Source: an uncultured Bacteroides sp.
Lineage (GTDB): Bacteria > Bacteroidota > Bacteroidia > Bacteroidales > Bacteroidaceae
Direction: 5' to 3'
DNA: 64,000 nucleotides
Assembly: GCA_944321465.1 (NCBI GenBank)
Contig: CALULL010000017.1
Span: 1-64,000 of the forward strand
In this document: positions 1 through 8,666 of the stretch, in pieces
How the letters are laid out: every line of letters begins with the position of its first letter
How positions within the stretch are numbered: position 1 is the stretch's first letter
Program-made: the position numbers and the translations under genes
Notes under the pieces: generated by a model
Databases searched by the model: none
The model's input: only the letters and a program-made list of their open reading frames with translations
Told to the model about the DNA's origin: nothing

Positions 1-233
1 CAGAGTGCCGTGTCATAACGCACCACGTCAAGATGCCCGAAACAGCTTGCACCACACCATACACCTGCAAACAGCCCCAATATGAGCTGAAGCGGTTTAT
101 AACCCCTGTTGGAACCTTGAATCGGAATGCCGTTTTGTTCAAGATGCTCATCGAAATGGCATCTCTCAAGCATCTTGAAGAACAGGGAAAGACCGCAAAA
201 GGGGTTATCTCCTTGTTTACGAACTTTATCCCC
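1..233 (-). pseudogene. IS1380-family transposase, N-terminal fragment (runs off left edge)
   Basis: Translating the minus strand gives an IS1380-type transposase N-terminus: a stretch reading GIKFVNKEITPF, then in a second frame GLSLFFKMLERCHFDEHLEQ, then a segment with GYKPLQLILGLFAGVWCGAS and a FGHLDVVRYD motif, continuing past base 1. The two parts need a one-base shift near position 190-200, so the copy is broken. No intact start codon was found; the reading frame opens next to the inverted repeat at 234-247. Family assignment is from recognition of the motif pattern only. The rest of the transposase lies outside the window. Confidence 0.6.
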
Positions 234-418
234 AATTGGTCATTAGAGTCCAAAGCGATTTCGTTCTGCTGCCGTACAGATTGGCTGTCGCTTTTGTCGA
301 AGGCGTAGCGGGCTACGGCGAGACAAGGCGGCAGACAAGATGCCGACAGCGGGACGAAAGCGATTGGAAAGTCCGAGAAAGATAGCCCGATACCCATCGG
401 GCGGTCTAATGACCAATT
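234..418. repeat. 185-bp segment bounded by a 14-bp perfect inverted repeat
   Basis: AATTGGTCATTAGA at 234-247 is repeated in exact inverted orientation at 405-418. The 157 bases between hold no convincing reading frame but include GC-rich complementary patches (CCCGAT..ATCGGG near 387-401). It lies between two transposase remnants, so it could be an IS terminal region or a small non-autonomous (MITE-like) element. I cannot tell which from one copy. Confidence 0.5.
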
Positions 419-424
419 TGGGTT

Positions 425-768
425 AAAAAAAGTTCCAAACTCCCTAGAGTAACGAGTCCCTTAGGCTACAATGCCAAGATCTATCGGAATGCTGAAGCTC
501 TTGCCCGTGCGCGTGTCTGTCCACCGCCTGCGGCGTATCCTTCAGGATAATCTTGCGGTCACGTGTGGGAAAAATCAGCCACGCTTACGGCTTCCATAAA
601 GCCCTTCGACTCAAAGTGGATGTCTTTGCTTAGTTTCGGATTCATCTTCTCGTCCAAACTGATGTGTATTTCCGTGGAGTTCTGCTCAATGCCAACTATA
701 GAAAAGTATTCCAATATCTGGGCTGGGAGTACAATACCGGCAAGTATGTTCAAATAATCGTTTTCCAT
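425..768 (-). pseudogene. ISAon1-like transposase N-terminal protein, frameshifted and truncated
   Basis: The frame that starts at 768 begins MENDYLNILAGIVLPAQ and continues to a stop at 559, which matches the small N-terminal protein of two-ORF ISAon1-type elements. Beyond that stop, other frames recover the expected continuation (FPTRDRK, then RRRRWTDTRTGKSFSIPIDL, then GTRYSREFGTF at about 432-460). At least two frameshifts and an in-frame stop separate these pieces. The homology ends abruptly near 425 at the junction with the inverted-repeat segment. This is a dead IS relic. The second (catalytic) ORF is absent here. Confidence 0.65.
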
Positions 769-873
769 ACTGCGAAATATAAAGGTTTGTTCTTCAAACT
801 AACAAATTTATCCCCTCTGAAAATCTACTGAGCCGGAATATCCGCTAACCCTCAAAGCCAACGTATAAACACG

Positions 874-908
874 AAAAAAGCGATTATCCGTTTTAGATAA
901 TCGCTTGA
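874..908 (-). terminator. Rho-independent terminator of tRNA-Lys
   Basis: An 11-bp perfect stem (AAGCGATTATC at 879-889 with GATAATCGCTT at 896-906, loop of 6) is followed on the minus strand by a run of T (complement of 874-880). It sits immediately downstream of the tRNA. Confidence 0.85.
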
Positions 909-914
909 TTTTTC

Positions 915-990
915 TGGTGATCCGCTTGGGGCTCGAACCCAAGACCCCAACATTAAAAGTGTTGTGCTCTACCGACTGAGCTAGCGAATC
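915..990 (-). tRNA. tRNA-Lys (anticodon TTT)
   Basis: Read on the minus strand, this 76-base sequence folds as a cloverleaf. The acceptor arms GATTCGC and GCGGATC pair, and the D arm is GCTC..GAGC. The anticodon stem CAACA/TGTTG encloses the loop CTTTTAA, giving anticodon TTT. The T arm is present with GGTTCGAGCC, and the CCA end is encoded. It decodes AAA/AAG lysine codons. Confidence 0.95.
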
Positions 991-1063
991 AATCCGTACT
1001 GCTGTTAAGCGGGTGCAAAGATAGAAGCTTTTATTGAATGGTGCAACTTTTGGTTGCATTTTT

Positions 1064-1717
1064 TTAATGCAGGCCAAAAGAAAGTCCCTCTTTTAAGACA
1101 TCTATCAGGATAGGTTTGGCACCCCCAACAAAACATTCTACACCTATAACCATCAAAATTAGCCCCATGAGGCGCATCATAACGTTGTTGCCAGTCTCGC
1201 CCAATACGTTGACCAAGCGGGTAGAGGCGCGCAAGATAAAGTATGTCAGGATGTAGATGATAATGATGCATCCTATTAGCACGCTTTTCAGTGTGATGGT
1301 GTGGGCATCTTGCATCATGACGATGGCGTTGGCGATGGCTCCGGGACCACACAGCATGGGGATGCCGAGAGGGGTGATAGAGATATCGTCCGAGTAGGTC
1401 TTTATCTCCTCGTCCTTCAGTTTCACGTGAGTGTAGCGGGCTTGCAACATGTCGTATCCTATTTTGAAGATGATGATGCCGCCTGCTATGCGGAAACCGT
1501 CGGTCGAAATACCGAAGAACTTGAACAGAAGCTCTCCGGCGAAAGCAAACACAAGAATGATGATGAGTGCCGTTATTGTTGCCCGTTTCACTATGAAGCG
1601 GCGTTCCTGTTCGCTCAGTCCCTGTGTCATGGTGAGGAACACAGGCATGGTTCCCAAGGGGTTGGCCAGCGTGAAGAACGAGGTGAGGCACAACAGTGCA
1701 AAGGAGAATGTGTCCAT
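1064..1717 (-). CDS. marC: MarC family (UPF0056) integral membrane protein
   Basis: This 217-residue protein is almost entirely hydrophobic, with about six predicted membrane spans. The N-terminus FALLCLTSFFTLANPLGTMP contains the conserved asparagine-proline motif of MarC proteins, and ITPLGIPMLCGPGAIANAI is the matching second motif (about residues 112-131). The family is ancient and widespread. MarC was once linked to multiple antibiotic resistance but its transport substrate is not known. Length is normal for the family. It is a single-gene unit with its own promoter box 50 bases upstream of the start. Confidence 0.9.
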   Translation of the reverse strand: MDTFSFALLCLTSFFTLANPLGTMPVFLTMTQGLSEQERRFIVKRATITALIIILVFAFAGELLFKFFGISTDGFRIAGGIIIFKIGYDMLQARYTHVKLKDEEIKTYSDDISITPLGIPMLCGPGAIANAIVMMQDAHTITLKSVLIGCIIIIYILTYFILRASTRLVNVLGETGNNVMMRLMGLILMVIGVECFVGGAKPILIDVLKEGLSFGLH

Positions 1718-1769
1718 AATAAGTTAAGAATAACAGGTTTAGTTTTGTCGTGTTTCTGTTTTATGGGCG

Positions 1770-1777
1770 CAAAGGTA
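1770..1777 (-). promoter_or_regulatory. Bacteroidetes -7 box for marC
   Basis: Minus strand reads TACCTTTG, a match to the Bacteroidetes sigma-ABfr consensus TAnnTTTG, about 53 bases from the marC start codon. Confidence 0.5.
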
Positions 1778-1873
1778 GCAAATCTTCGGCGTATTGGTTC
1801 GTCGAAGAAGGGAAAAAACGGGAGGAAAAAGCGGGACAGATATCGGAGCGTTGGTGCTGCGTGCGGGACTTGG

Positions 1874-2569
1874 CTACAAGATGGAGGCCAGTTCCCGCAG
1901 GTCAGTTACTTCGTATGTGGGGGCAAAGGAATGCGGTGTGGTGGTACGTTCGGGGTTGTAGTAGACTTGGGCGATGCCTGCGTTGCGTGCTCCTGTCACG
2001 TCGCTCTCCCAACTGTCGCCTACCATGAGCGAAGTGGTTGCTTCAGACTGAGTGGCCGAGAGAGCGAAGTGGAAGATTTCGGGATGGGGCTTGAGCAGGC
2101 CGATGTCCTCGGACAGGACGATGCGGCGGAAGTAATGGCTGATGCCTGCCGATTGCATCTTACGGGCCTGTAGTTCGCGGAAACCATTGGAGAGTATGTA
2201 GAGGCGGTAACCCTTTTCGGACAGATAGTCGAGAAGTTCAACGGTATGGGGCACGAGGCGTGTTTTAGTGGGCAGTATGTCGAAGAAGTCCGATGCAAAC
2301 CGGCTGGCGAGGTCGGCATCTTCGGCCCCTACGGCTTGTAGCGGATAGAGGAAGCGAAGGTGGTTCAGCTGCGTTTTGTCGACCTCGCCCCGGGCGTACT
2401 GTTTCCATAGTTCCAAGTTGCGCTTCTGGTAGATGGCGTAGAAATGGTCAAATGAGAGGAAGAAGCGGTTGTAAAGGTGCGTGTCGTACAGTTCATGCAG
2501 TGTGTCGCGGGCATTGATGGTGAAGGCCCACAGTGTGTCGTCGAGATCGAAGAATAAGGAGCGGTACAT
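1874..2569 (-). CDS. HAD-superfamily phosphatase, YjjG-like pyrimidine nucleotidase
   Basis: A 231-residue cytoplasmic HAD hydrolase. Motif I is FFDLDDTLW (residues 6-14, nucleophile Asp8), motif II is ILSNG, the lysine motif is in GLLKPHPEIF, and motif IV is MVGDSWESDVTGARNAG. The long helical cap between motif I and II, together with the DTLW start, resembles the YjjG group, which dephosphorylates (often non-canonical) pyrimidine nucleoside monophosphates as a house-cleaning step. Substrate is inferred by family resemblance only. It lies about 145 bases downstream of the lipoprotein gene on the same strand. Confidence 0.85.
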   Translation of the reverse strand: MYRSLFFDLDDTLWAFTINARDTLHELYDTHLYNRFFLSFDHFYAIYQKRNLELWKQYARGEVDKTQLNHLRFLYPLQAVGAEDADLASRFASDFFDILPTKTRLVPHTVELLDYLSEKGYRLYILSNGFRELQARKMQSAGISHYFRRIVLSEDIGLLKPHPEIFHFALSATQSEATTSLMVGDSWESDVTGARNAGIAQVYYNPERTTTPHSFAPTYEVTDLRELASIL

Positions 2570-2640
2570 AGGGTGGGGCGTTATCGTTGTATTACATCTG
2601 CTTGCATTCCCGGAACGGACAGACGGAGCCGGATACGTGA

Positions 2641-2682
2641 GGACGGGGGCTGTATGGCTGCATGCCGTCTCTTCCCCCGTCC
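2641..2682. terminator. Possible terminator hairpin between lipoprotein and HAD genes
   Basis: GGACGGGGG (2641-2649) pairs with CCCCCGTCC (2674-2682) across a 24-base loop. The T run follows on the plus strand (TTTT), not on the minus strand where the flanking genes are transcribed, so its role as a terminator for them is uncertain. Confidence 0.3.
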
Positions 2683-2713
2683 TTTTATGCTTGGTGTTGC
2701 GGATTGCTGTGGC

Positions 2714-3592
2714 TTATTTCACCTGTATGACCAAATACTTCGAGATGCTCCAGAACTTCTGCGGGTTGGTGATATGAAGCACGAGCTGTCCCTTCTCGTC
2801 CTCGTCCAGCGAGTAAGAGCCTTCGGGGTGGGTTGTCAGCACGTCGGCCCCGTTGGAGTAGAGCTTGATTTCCTTCGTGGTGCGGATGTCGATGCGGGTG
2901 AAGTAGTCGCGGTTCACCTCGTCGTCCTTCAGTACCTGCCCTTTCTTGAAAAGACCGGCCTTGGTGAGTATCTTCTGGTCTTTCAGTTCCTTCTTGGTGC
3001 CGAACACGAACCAGGCCGTGTTGAGCTGTTTCTCCTGTTCGGCCAGAGCCTTGGCCTTGGCTTCGTTCTCGGCGGTCAGTTCGTCGCGTGTGGCGGTGAG
3101 TCCCGACACAGCGGCATCCAGTTCCTGTATGCGGATGTTCTTTGCGGCCAGCTCGCTTTGCAGTTCTTCGATGCGTCGGGTCTTTTCGGTCAGCTCCTGA
3201 GTCAAGGTCTCGACGGCTTTCTTCAGCTGTGCCGAGTTGTAGCGGCTGTCCTTCAGCATCTGTTGCAGCTTGGCTATCTGTTCTTTGTTGGCCTGCATCT
3301 GCTGCTGTATGAACTGCATGTCGGCAGTTATCTGTTCCTTGGCCGACTTCGACCCTTCGGCCACGGCACCGCGTTGCAGGTCGACGCGGTTCTCAGCTTC
3401 GTTTATCTGGCGAAATCCTTCGGATATTTCGTTGAACATGCCCATCATCTCGTCCAGCTCGGCATCGCGCTGGCTCAGGGCCACTTTCAGGGAGTCGTTC
3501 TCGGCAGTCAGTTCTTTGTTTCCCGAGAGGTTGTTGCACGCTGCCAGCGTGGCGGCGCACAGCACTAAAGCTACAATTTTCTTCATACGCAT
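2714..3592 (-). CDS. Coiled-coil lipoprotein of unknown function
   Basis: A 292-residue lipoprotein: the N-terminus MRMKKIVALVLCAATLAAC has a basic patch, hydrophobic core and lipobox with Cys19. An internal start (MKKIV, base 3586) is equally plausible. From about residue 25 to 180 the sequence is heptad-rich with many Glu, Gln, Lys and Leu (for example MQANKEQIAKLQQMLKDSRY), predicting a long coiled coil. The C-terminal 100 residues (from TAWFVFGTKKEL) look globular and beta-rich. It is probably an envelope protein anchored on the periplasmic side. I recognise the general architecture from Bacteroides but not an assigned function. Confidence 0.8.
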   Translation of the reverse strand: MRMKKIVALVLCAATLAACNNLSGNKELTAENDSLKVALSQRDAELDEMMGMFNEISEGFRQINEAENRVDLQRGAVAEGSKSAKEQITADMQFIQQQMQANKEQIAKLQQMLKDSRYNSAQLKKAVETLTQELTEKTRRIEELQSELAAKNIRIQELDAAVSGLTATRDELTAENEAKAKALAEQEKQLNTAWFVFGTKKELKDQKILTKAGLFKKGQVLKDDEVNRDYFTRIDIRTTKEIKLYSNGADVLTTHPEGSYSLDEDEKGQLVLHITNPQKFWSISKYLVIQVK

Positions 3593-3607
3593 TATGTGTT
3601 TTGTTAG

Positions 3608-4366
3608 TTAGTTAAGAGGTCTTGCTTGTGTGTGTCGTTTGCTTTTTCTGGACGGGCGGTTGTCGTCGGTGTCTGTCGTGTTGGTTGTCGGTGTGCCGTC
3701 CCACCCCTCGATTACGATGACTATTTCGCCCCGTGGCTCGTTGGCGGTGAAGTGCCGTGCTAGTTCGTCCAGCGTGCCGCGCACGGTCTCTTCGTGCACC
3801 TTCGATATCTCGCGCACTACGGCTGCCCGCCGCTCCGTGCTCATGCTCTGTGCCAGTTGCTCCAGTGTCTTGACCAGCCTGTAGGGCGACTCATAGAGTA
3901 CCGTCGTGCGTGTCTCTGTGGCCAGTTGTTGCAGTCGTGTCTGCCTTCCTTTCTTTTGGGGCAGGAAGCCCTCGAAGCAGAATTTGTCGCAGGGCAACCC
4001 CGAGGTCACCAGTGCGGGAACGAAGGCTGTGGCTCCGGGCAGGCAACTCACCTCGATGCCCCGCCGGGCGCACTCGCGCACCAGCATGAAGCCCGGGTCG
4101 GAGATGCCCGGCGTGCCGGCATCCGACACCAAGGCCACGGTGAGCCCGCCCTCGATGCGTGTCGCGATGTCGTCCACCGTCTGATGTTCGTTGAACTTGT
4201 GGTGCGACTGCATGGGCTTCTGTATGTCGAAATGCTTCAGCAGCACGCCCGAGGTGCGCGTGTCTTCGGCCAGTATCAGGTCGGCCTCCTTCAGCACACG
4301 TATGGCGCGCAGCGTCATGTCTTCCAGGTTGCCTACGGGGGTAGGTACTACGTATAGTTTTCCCAT
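3608..4366 (-). CDS. rsmI: 16S rRNA (cytidine1402-2'-O)-methyltransferase
   Basis: RsmI of 252 residues. It transfers a methyl group from SAM to the 2'-O of C1402 in the decoding centre of 16S rRNA. The N-terminus GKLYVVPTPVGNLEDMTLRA is the canonical RsmI signature (TPIGNL-type), followed by LAEDTRTSGVLLKHF and VALVSDAGTPGISDPG, which are tetrapyrrole-methylase fold motifs. PGATAFVPALVTSGLPCDKFCFEGFLP is also typical. The C-terminus ends with a basic, low-complexity tail (about residues 228-252). The stop is 15 bases upstream of the lipoprotein start, so the two may be cotranscribed. Confidence 0.95.
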   Translation of the reverse strand: MGKLYVVPTPVGNLEDMTLRAIRVLKEADLILAEDTRTSGVLLKHFDIQKPMQSHHKFNEHQTVDDIATRIEGGLTVALVSDAGTPGISDPGFMLVRECARRGIEVSCLPGATAFVPALVTSGLPCDKFCFEGFLPQKKGRQTRLQQLATETRTTVLYESPYRLVKTLEQLAQSMSTERRAAVVREISKVHEETVRGTLDELARHFTANEPRGEIVIVIEGWDGTPTTNTTDTDDNRPSRKSKRHTQARPLN

Positions 4367-4404
4367 ATGAATGGTGTTTTCTTGTTTTTGTCGTAACCGT
4401 GCAG

Positions 4405-4412
4405 CAAAGATA
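4405..4412 (-). promoter_or_regulatory. -7 box for rsmI
   Basis: TATCTTTG on the minus strand, 39 bases from the rsmI ATG. It matches TAnnTTTG. Confidence 0.5.
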
Positions 4413-4646
4413 ATGCTTTGTGTGTAAATAGTCGGGTTGCGTCCCGTTTAATTTGATTTTTCCGTTTCGTGCCCCCTGTAGTCGCTGTTTTTCGGGCGCG
4501 ATGTCCGATGGCTTCCTGTCACACGTCATGGCAGTCGCTGTCATGAACCGTTGCATTGCCGCGTGACGCGCCTCGACCGGCTGCTGTCCGCGCGAGGCGC
4601 AACCGGTGTGTTGGAGATGGGGTAGGGGAAGTGTTGGCGGAGGGGG

Positions 4647-5747
4647 TCAGCCGTCTTCTTCCTGCGTCAGTCTCTCGCGGTTGATGACGAACCGACGATA
4701 GTAGGAGAGCAGCAGGTTGGTGAGCGGCAGGGCGATAATCATGCCCAGCATTCCCAGCAGCGATCCCCATACGGAGAGCGACAGCAGGATGATGGCGGGG
4801 TTAAGCCCCGTGATGCGGCCCATGACGCGCGGCACGATGATGCTGTCTTCTATCAGCTGCACCACGGCGAATACCACGCCCGCCGAGAGCAGGATGAGCC
4901 AGAAGTTGCCGCCCGTGTCGGCTGCTTTTAGGATGGACAGGATGATGATGGGCACGAAGCCTACGGTTTGCAGGTAGGGCACCATGTTGAGCAGTCCAAT
5001 GAGCAACCCCAGGGCGATGGCCATCGGGAAGCCTATGATGAGGAAGCCTATGCTGAAGAGCACGCCCACGCACAGGCATACCAGAGCCTGTCCCCGGAAG
5101 TAGCGGTTCATGCCGTCCTTCACGTCGTTGCGCAGCCCCACGACGAAGGCGCGGTAGCGTCGGGGCACCAGCGGCACCCAGCCCTCGGCAATACTCTCGT
5201 AGTCGAGCAGGATGAAGACGACGTAGAGCAGGATGACGAAGAAGGTGAATATGCCGAACACCACGTCGAGGCTTCCTGCCAGCAGGTGCCATAGGCGCGG
5301 CAGTCCCTCCTTGAGGGTGCTTGCTATGTTCTCCTCGCTGAAGATGCGTTGCAGTGTCTGTGGGTCGATGTGCTCGTGCAGGAACTCGGCAAGCGAACGC
5401 GGCACGTTGCCACGTGTCTGCGCCTGTTGCGAGAAGTAGTCGGTCAGCAGTTCTTTCACTCTGCCCAGTTCCTCCATCATGGGGGGCACCAGCAGGTAGA
5501 ACACCGCCGTACACGCCGCTGCCACCACCATCAGGGCACAGAAGATGGACAGTGCCCGGCTGCCGAAGCGCAGGCGGTACTGGAAGAACATCACCAGCGG
5601 GTACAGGAAGTAGGCTGCCAGCCAGGCTATAAAGAAGGGCAGCAGCACTCCGCTCAGGCGTTCGAGCAGGAATAGCACTCCGGCCAGCACGGCCAGGGCC
5701 AGCACGCCGCGTATGAAGCTGTCAAAGGTAATTTTTTTGCGTTCCAT
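4647..5747 (-). CDS. AI-2E / PerM family membrane transporter
   Basis: A 366-residue polytopic membrane protein of the AI-2E exporter (PerM, YhhT) superfamily. There is a hydrophobic cluster at residues 10-95 with three to four spans ([33 protein letters not shown]), then a charged extramembrane stretch at about 85-150. Four more spans follow, including the family motif in [22 protein letters not shown]. Members export diverse small molecules or act as Na+/H+ antiporters, so substrate cannot be predicted. It overlaps tdk by 26 bases, so the pair is translationally linked. About 280 bases separate it from rsmI. Confidence 0.88.
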   Translation of the reverse strand: MERKKITFDSFIRGVLALAVLAGVLFLLERLSGVLLPFFIAWLAAYFLYPLVMFFQYRLRFGSRALSIFCALMVVAAACTAVFYLLVPPMMEELGRVKELLTDYFSQQAQTRGNVPRSLAEFLHEHIDPQTLQRIFSEENIASTLKEGLPRLWHLLAGSLDVVFGIFTFFVILLYVVFILLDYESIAEGWVPLVPRRYRAFVVGLRNDVKDGMNRYFRGQALVCLCVGVLFSIGFLIIGFPMAIALGLLIGLLNMVPYLQTVGFVPIIILSILKAADTGGNFWLILLSAGVVFAVVQLIEDSIIVPRVMGRITGLNPAIILLSLSVWGSLLGMLGMIIALPLTNLLLSYYRRFVINRERLTQEEDG

Positions 5748-6438
5748 CGTTGTCGGGTCGTCGGGGGATGTCGTTGTTCTGTGTGTGAGGGGTGGTGGAC
5801 GAGGTAGCTTTGCCGTCGCCTTCGTCGAAAAGGCTTATCGGTGCCGGGCGTGCGGCGACTTTGTTGTAGCACGTCCGGCACAGCGGTTCATACTCGGCAG
5901 TCTCGCCTATCAGCACCTGCCGCTCGTTGTCCACCTTGCGGTGCGAGAAGGCGGCCAGCCGTCCGCAGCGCACGCAGATGGCGTGCACCTTCGACACCTC
6001 GTCGGCAATGGCGCACAGGGCAGGCATCGGTCCGAAGGGCTGTCCCCGGAAGTCCATGTCGAGTCCCGCCACGATGACGCGCACCCCGGCGTTGGCCAGC
6101 GCGTTGCACACGCGCGGCAGGCCGTCGTCCAGAAACTGCGCCTCGTCTATGCCCACCACGTCCATTTCCAGTCCCCGTCGCAGAATGTCTTCCGAGGTCG
6201 CTACAGGGGTGGAGGCTATGGAGTTGCTGTCGTGCGACACAACATCGTCACTTGAGTAGCGCGTGTCTATCGAGGGCTTGAAAATCAGTACCCGCTGGCG
6301 GGCAAACTTGGCGCGCTTCAGCCGCCGTATCAGTTCCTCGGTCTTGCCCGAGAACATCGAGCCGCATATCACCTCTATCCGGCCGCAGCAGCGGGCCGTC
6401 TCCGGCATCAGGTGTTCTTCTGTGTAAGGTGTCATCAT
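5722..6438 (-). CDS. tdk: Thymidine kinase, type II
   Basis: A 238-residue salvage enzyme that phosphorylates thymidine and deoxyuridine with ATP. The P-loop is [11 protein letters not shown] (about residues 27-37). Other motifs are SHDSN, the DEAQFLDD catalytic/Walker-B-like segment, the DMDFRG lasso motif, and two zinc-binding pairs CVRC and CRTC. The start (MMTPYTEEH) could instead be the internal Met11 (MPETARC); both are compatible with the promoter. The last 30 residues are a low-complexity tail that extends past the usual C-terminus and overlaps the transporter gene. Confidence 0.95.
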   Translation of the reverse strand: MMTPYTEEHLMPETARCCGRIEVICGSMFSGKTEELIRRLKRAKFARQRVLIFKPSIDTRYSSDDVVSHDSNSIASTPVATSEDILRRGLEMDVVGIDEAQFLDDGLPRVCNALANAGVRVIVAGLDMDFRGQPFGPMPALCAIADEVSKVHAICVRCGRLAAFSHRKVDNERQVLIGETAEYEPLCRTCYNKVAARPAPISLFDEGDGKATSSTTPHTQNNDIPRRPDNDGTQKNYL

Positions 6439-6505
6439 TTCGGATGTGCAGTTTCTCTGTGTTTAGTCGGTTTCCGTCCCCGCCGGTGACGAGGCTCAGC
6501 CGTGG

Positions 6506-6513
6506 CAAAGGTA
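6506..6513 (-). promoter_or_regulatory. -7 box for tdk
   Basis: TACCTTTG on the minus strand, about 68 bases from the tdk start. Confidence 0.45.
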
Positions 6514-6623
6514 GTGTTTTTGTCGGCACCTGCCGCTCCGGGACTGTGTTTTTTCCGGTGGCGGGCCGCGATGGTATAATATCTTTTAACAGGAAAAGGC
6601 ATACGTTGACACCAACTAATCCT

Positions 6624-6631
6624 TAACTTTG
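6624..6631 (+). promoter_or_regulatory. -7 box for the ThiE/TenI-like gene
   Basis: TAACTTTG, 32 bases upstream of the ATG at 6663. TTGAC lies about 20 bases further upstream. Confidence 0.5.
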
Positions 6632-6662
6632 CTAACGCTTACTTTTTAAACCAAGCAGAGAG

Positions 6663-7271
6663 ATGAAACTCATAGTCGTGACAGCACCCACGTTCTTTGT
6701 AGAAGAGGACCAGATAATCACCGCCCTGTTCGAGGAAGGCATGGACATCCTTCACCTGCGCAAGCCGGAGACTCCTGCCGTGTATGCCGAACGGCTTCTG
6801 ACGCTCATCCCCGAGAAGTACCGCCGCCGCATCGTCACTCACGAACACTTTTACCTGAAGGAGGAGTTCGGACTGATGGGCATCCACCTCAACACACGTA
6901 ACCCCAACGAACCGCACGACTACGCCGGGCACGTCAGTTGTACGTGCCACTCTTTCGAGGAGCTGCAAGCCAAGGAACATGCCTACGACTACGTATTCCT
7001 CAGCCCCGTCTACGACTGCATCACCAAGCAGGGCGTGCGCGCGGGTTTCACCGCCGAGGAGCTTCGCCAGGCTTCCCGCCGCCACGTCATCGACAGCAAC
7101 GTCATGGCCTTGGGCGGCATTACGCCCGACAACATCGTGGCCATCAAGGACTATGGTTTTGGTGGCGCCGTGGTGATGGGCGACCTGTGGAACAAGTTCA
7201 ACGCCTGCACCGACCGCAACTATCTGGGCGTGCTCGACCACTTCAAGCGGTTGAAGCGTCTGGCCGAGTGA
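6663..7271 (+). CDS. Thiamine phosphate synthase / TenI-like TIM-barrel protein
   Basis: A 202-residue protein of the thiamine monophosphate synthase superfamily. The fold is visible in DILHLRKP (strand 2 with the Arg-Lys pair), IHLNTRNP, the FLSPVYD motif that resembles the FGPVF/T motif of ThiE, MALGGITPDN (GGI phosphate loop) and GAVVMGDLWN near the C-terminus. No other thiamine gene is next to it and the early HEHF/GIHL segment diverges from true ThiE. A TenI-like or uncharacterised role is therefore as likely as thiamine synthesis. Confidence 0.75.
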   Translation: MKLIVVTAPTFFVEEDQIITALFEEGMDILHLRKPETPAVYAERLLTLIPEKYRRRIVTHEHFYLKEEFGLMGIHLNTRNPNEPHDYAGHVSCTCHSFEELQAKEHAYDYVFLSPVYDCITKQGVRAGFTAEELRQASRRHVIDSNVMALGGITPDNIVAIKDYGFGGAVVMGDLWNKFNACTDRNYLGVLDHFKRLKRLAE

Positions 7272-7362
7272 GCGGCGGTCGTAGCCTCCGTCCGTGTACG
7301 GTGCCGTCTGTCCGCGCGCCCATTTCTTCTTCTCCGCCTTCCTCTATCCCGCAATAAAACCG

Positions 7363-7370
7363 TACCTTTG
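7363..7370 (+). promoter_or_regulatory. -7 box for the sugar symporter
   Basis: TACCTTTG, 64 bases upstream of the chosen ATG at 7434. Confidence 0.55.
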
Positions 7371-7433
7371 CCCCGCCGTTCGCAGCCGGGCAAGGCCGCC
7401 GGACGGCTCAACGTTTCACACCACACACTGCCT

Positions 7434-8666
7434 ATGACAACGCAACGCATACCCCTTGTGGGCCGCCGCTACATGCTGCCCTTCGTTCTCATCACCTCCC
7501 TGTTCTTCCTCTGGGGCTTTGCCCACGCCATACTCGACGTGCTCAACAAGCACTTTCAGGAACTGCTCGACATCACCAAGACCCACTCGGCTCTCATCCA
7601 GGCCACCATGTACATGGGCTACTTCGTCACGGCCCTGCCAGCCGGGCTGTTCATCACCCGCTACGGCTACCGCCGGGGCGTGGTGACGGGGCTGCTGCTC
7701 TACGGCGTAGGGGCCTTGCTTTTCATCCCTGGGCAGAGCCTCGTGTCGTTCAATCTCTTTCTTGGGGCACTGTTCGTCATCGGGTGTGGCCTGACGTTCC
7801 TAGAGACAGCGGCCAATCCCTACGCCACCGAGCTGGGCGACCGCCGCACGGCTGCCAGTCGCCTCAACTTTGCCCAGTCGTTCAACGGCTTGGGCTGCAT
7901 CTGCGCTCCGCTGGTGGCCGGGCTGCTGCTGTTCCCCAAGGGCGAGCAGGGAGGCGACGGCAACGTGGCCTTGCCCTATGCCTGCATGGGCGTGGTGGTG
8001 CTGCTGGTGGCAGTGGTGTTCTCGCGTGTGCGGCTGCCCGAGATACGCGAGGCTGCCGAGGCTCCGACCGGTGCCGCCGCCGGGCACGGTCTGTGGTCGC
8101 ATGCCTCGTTCCGCTTCGGGCTGTTGGCGTTGTTTGCCTACGAGGTGGCGGAGATTTCTATCAACAGTTTCTTCATCAACTACGTCGTGGAGCAGCAGTG
8201 GATGGACCCCCGCCGGGCGGCCCTGTCACTATCCTTCGGCGGGCTGACGCTGTTCATGTGCGGACGCTTCGCCGGTAGCTGGGTGATGTCCCGCGTGCGG
8301 GCTGAGCGGGTGCTCTTCGTCTGCGCCACGGGCACGGTGGTCACCACCCTGCTGGTGCTGCTCAATGTGGGTTGGGTTTCGTTCGCCGCCCTCATCTGCG
8401 GCTATGCCTTCGAGGCCATCATGTTTCCCACCATCTTTGCCCTGTCGCTGCGCGGGCTGGGGCGGCACACCAAGCGTGCCTCCTCCTTTCTTATGATGAC
8501 TCCCGTGGGCGGCGTGGTCGGCCCGTTGCTCATGGGGCTTGTGGCCGACCACGGCGGCATGGTGTGGGCGTTCGTCGTGCCGCTGGCGGGCTATCTTGTC
8601 GTGTGGAGCTACGCCCGCCGCAGCCTGCGCTACCAGGCCGGTTCGTCGCCAAACAGCAGCTTGTAG
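7434..8666 (+). CDS. MFS sugar:H+ symporter, FucP / glucose-galactose type
   Basis: A 410-residue major facilitator with about twelve spans. LFFLWGFAHAILDVLNKHFQ near the N-terminus is the FucP-family signature. A GYRRGVVTGLLLYGVGAL loop follows, then GCGLTFLETAANPYATELG (ETAANP is diagnostic), and LNFAQSFNGLG. Family members import fucose, glucose, galactose or N-acetylglucosamine with protons, so the exact sugar is not predictable. An in-frame upstream start at 7368 would place the promoter box inside the gene, so 7434 is preferred. The 3' end overlaps the convergent 5'-nucleotidase gene by 37 bases. Confidence 0.88.
   Translation: MTTQRIPLVGRRYMLPFVLITSLFFLWGFAHAILDVLNKHFQELLDITKTHSALIQATMYMGYFVTALPAGLFITRYGYRRGVVTGLLLYGVGALLFIPGQSLVSFNLFLGALFVIGCGLTFLETAANPYATELGDRRTAASRLNFAQSFNGLGCICAPLVAGLLLFPKGEQGGDGNVALPYACMGVVVLLVAVVFSRVRLPEIREAAEAPTGAAAGHGLWSHASFRFGLLALFAYEVAEISINSFFINYVVEQQWMDPRRAALSLSFGGLTLFMCGRFAGSWVMSRVRAERVLFVCATGTVVTTLLVLLNVGWVSFAALICGYAFEAIMFPTIFALSLRGLGRHTKRASSFLMMTPVGGVVGPLLMGLVADHGGMVWAFVVPLAGYLVVWSYARRSLRYQAGSSPNSSL

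Noticed and set aside
33..308. 91-residue plus-strand frame at the left edge
   Set aside because: The opposite strand encodes a recognisable transposase fragment, and this frame runs through the inverted repeat.
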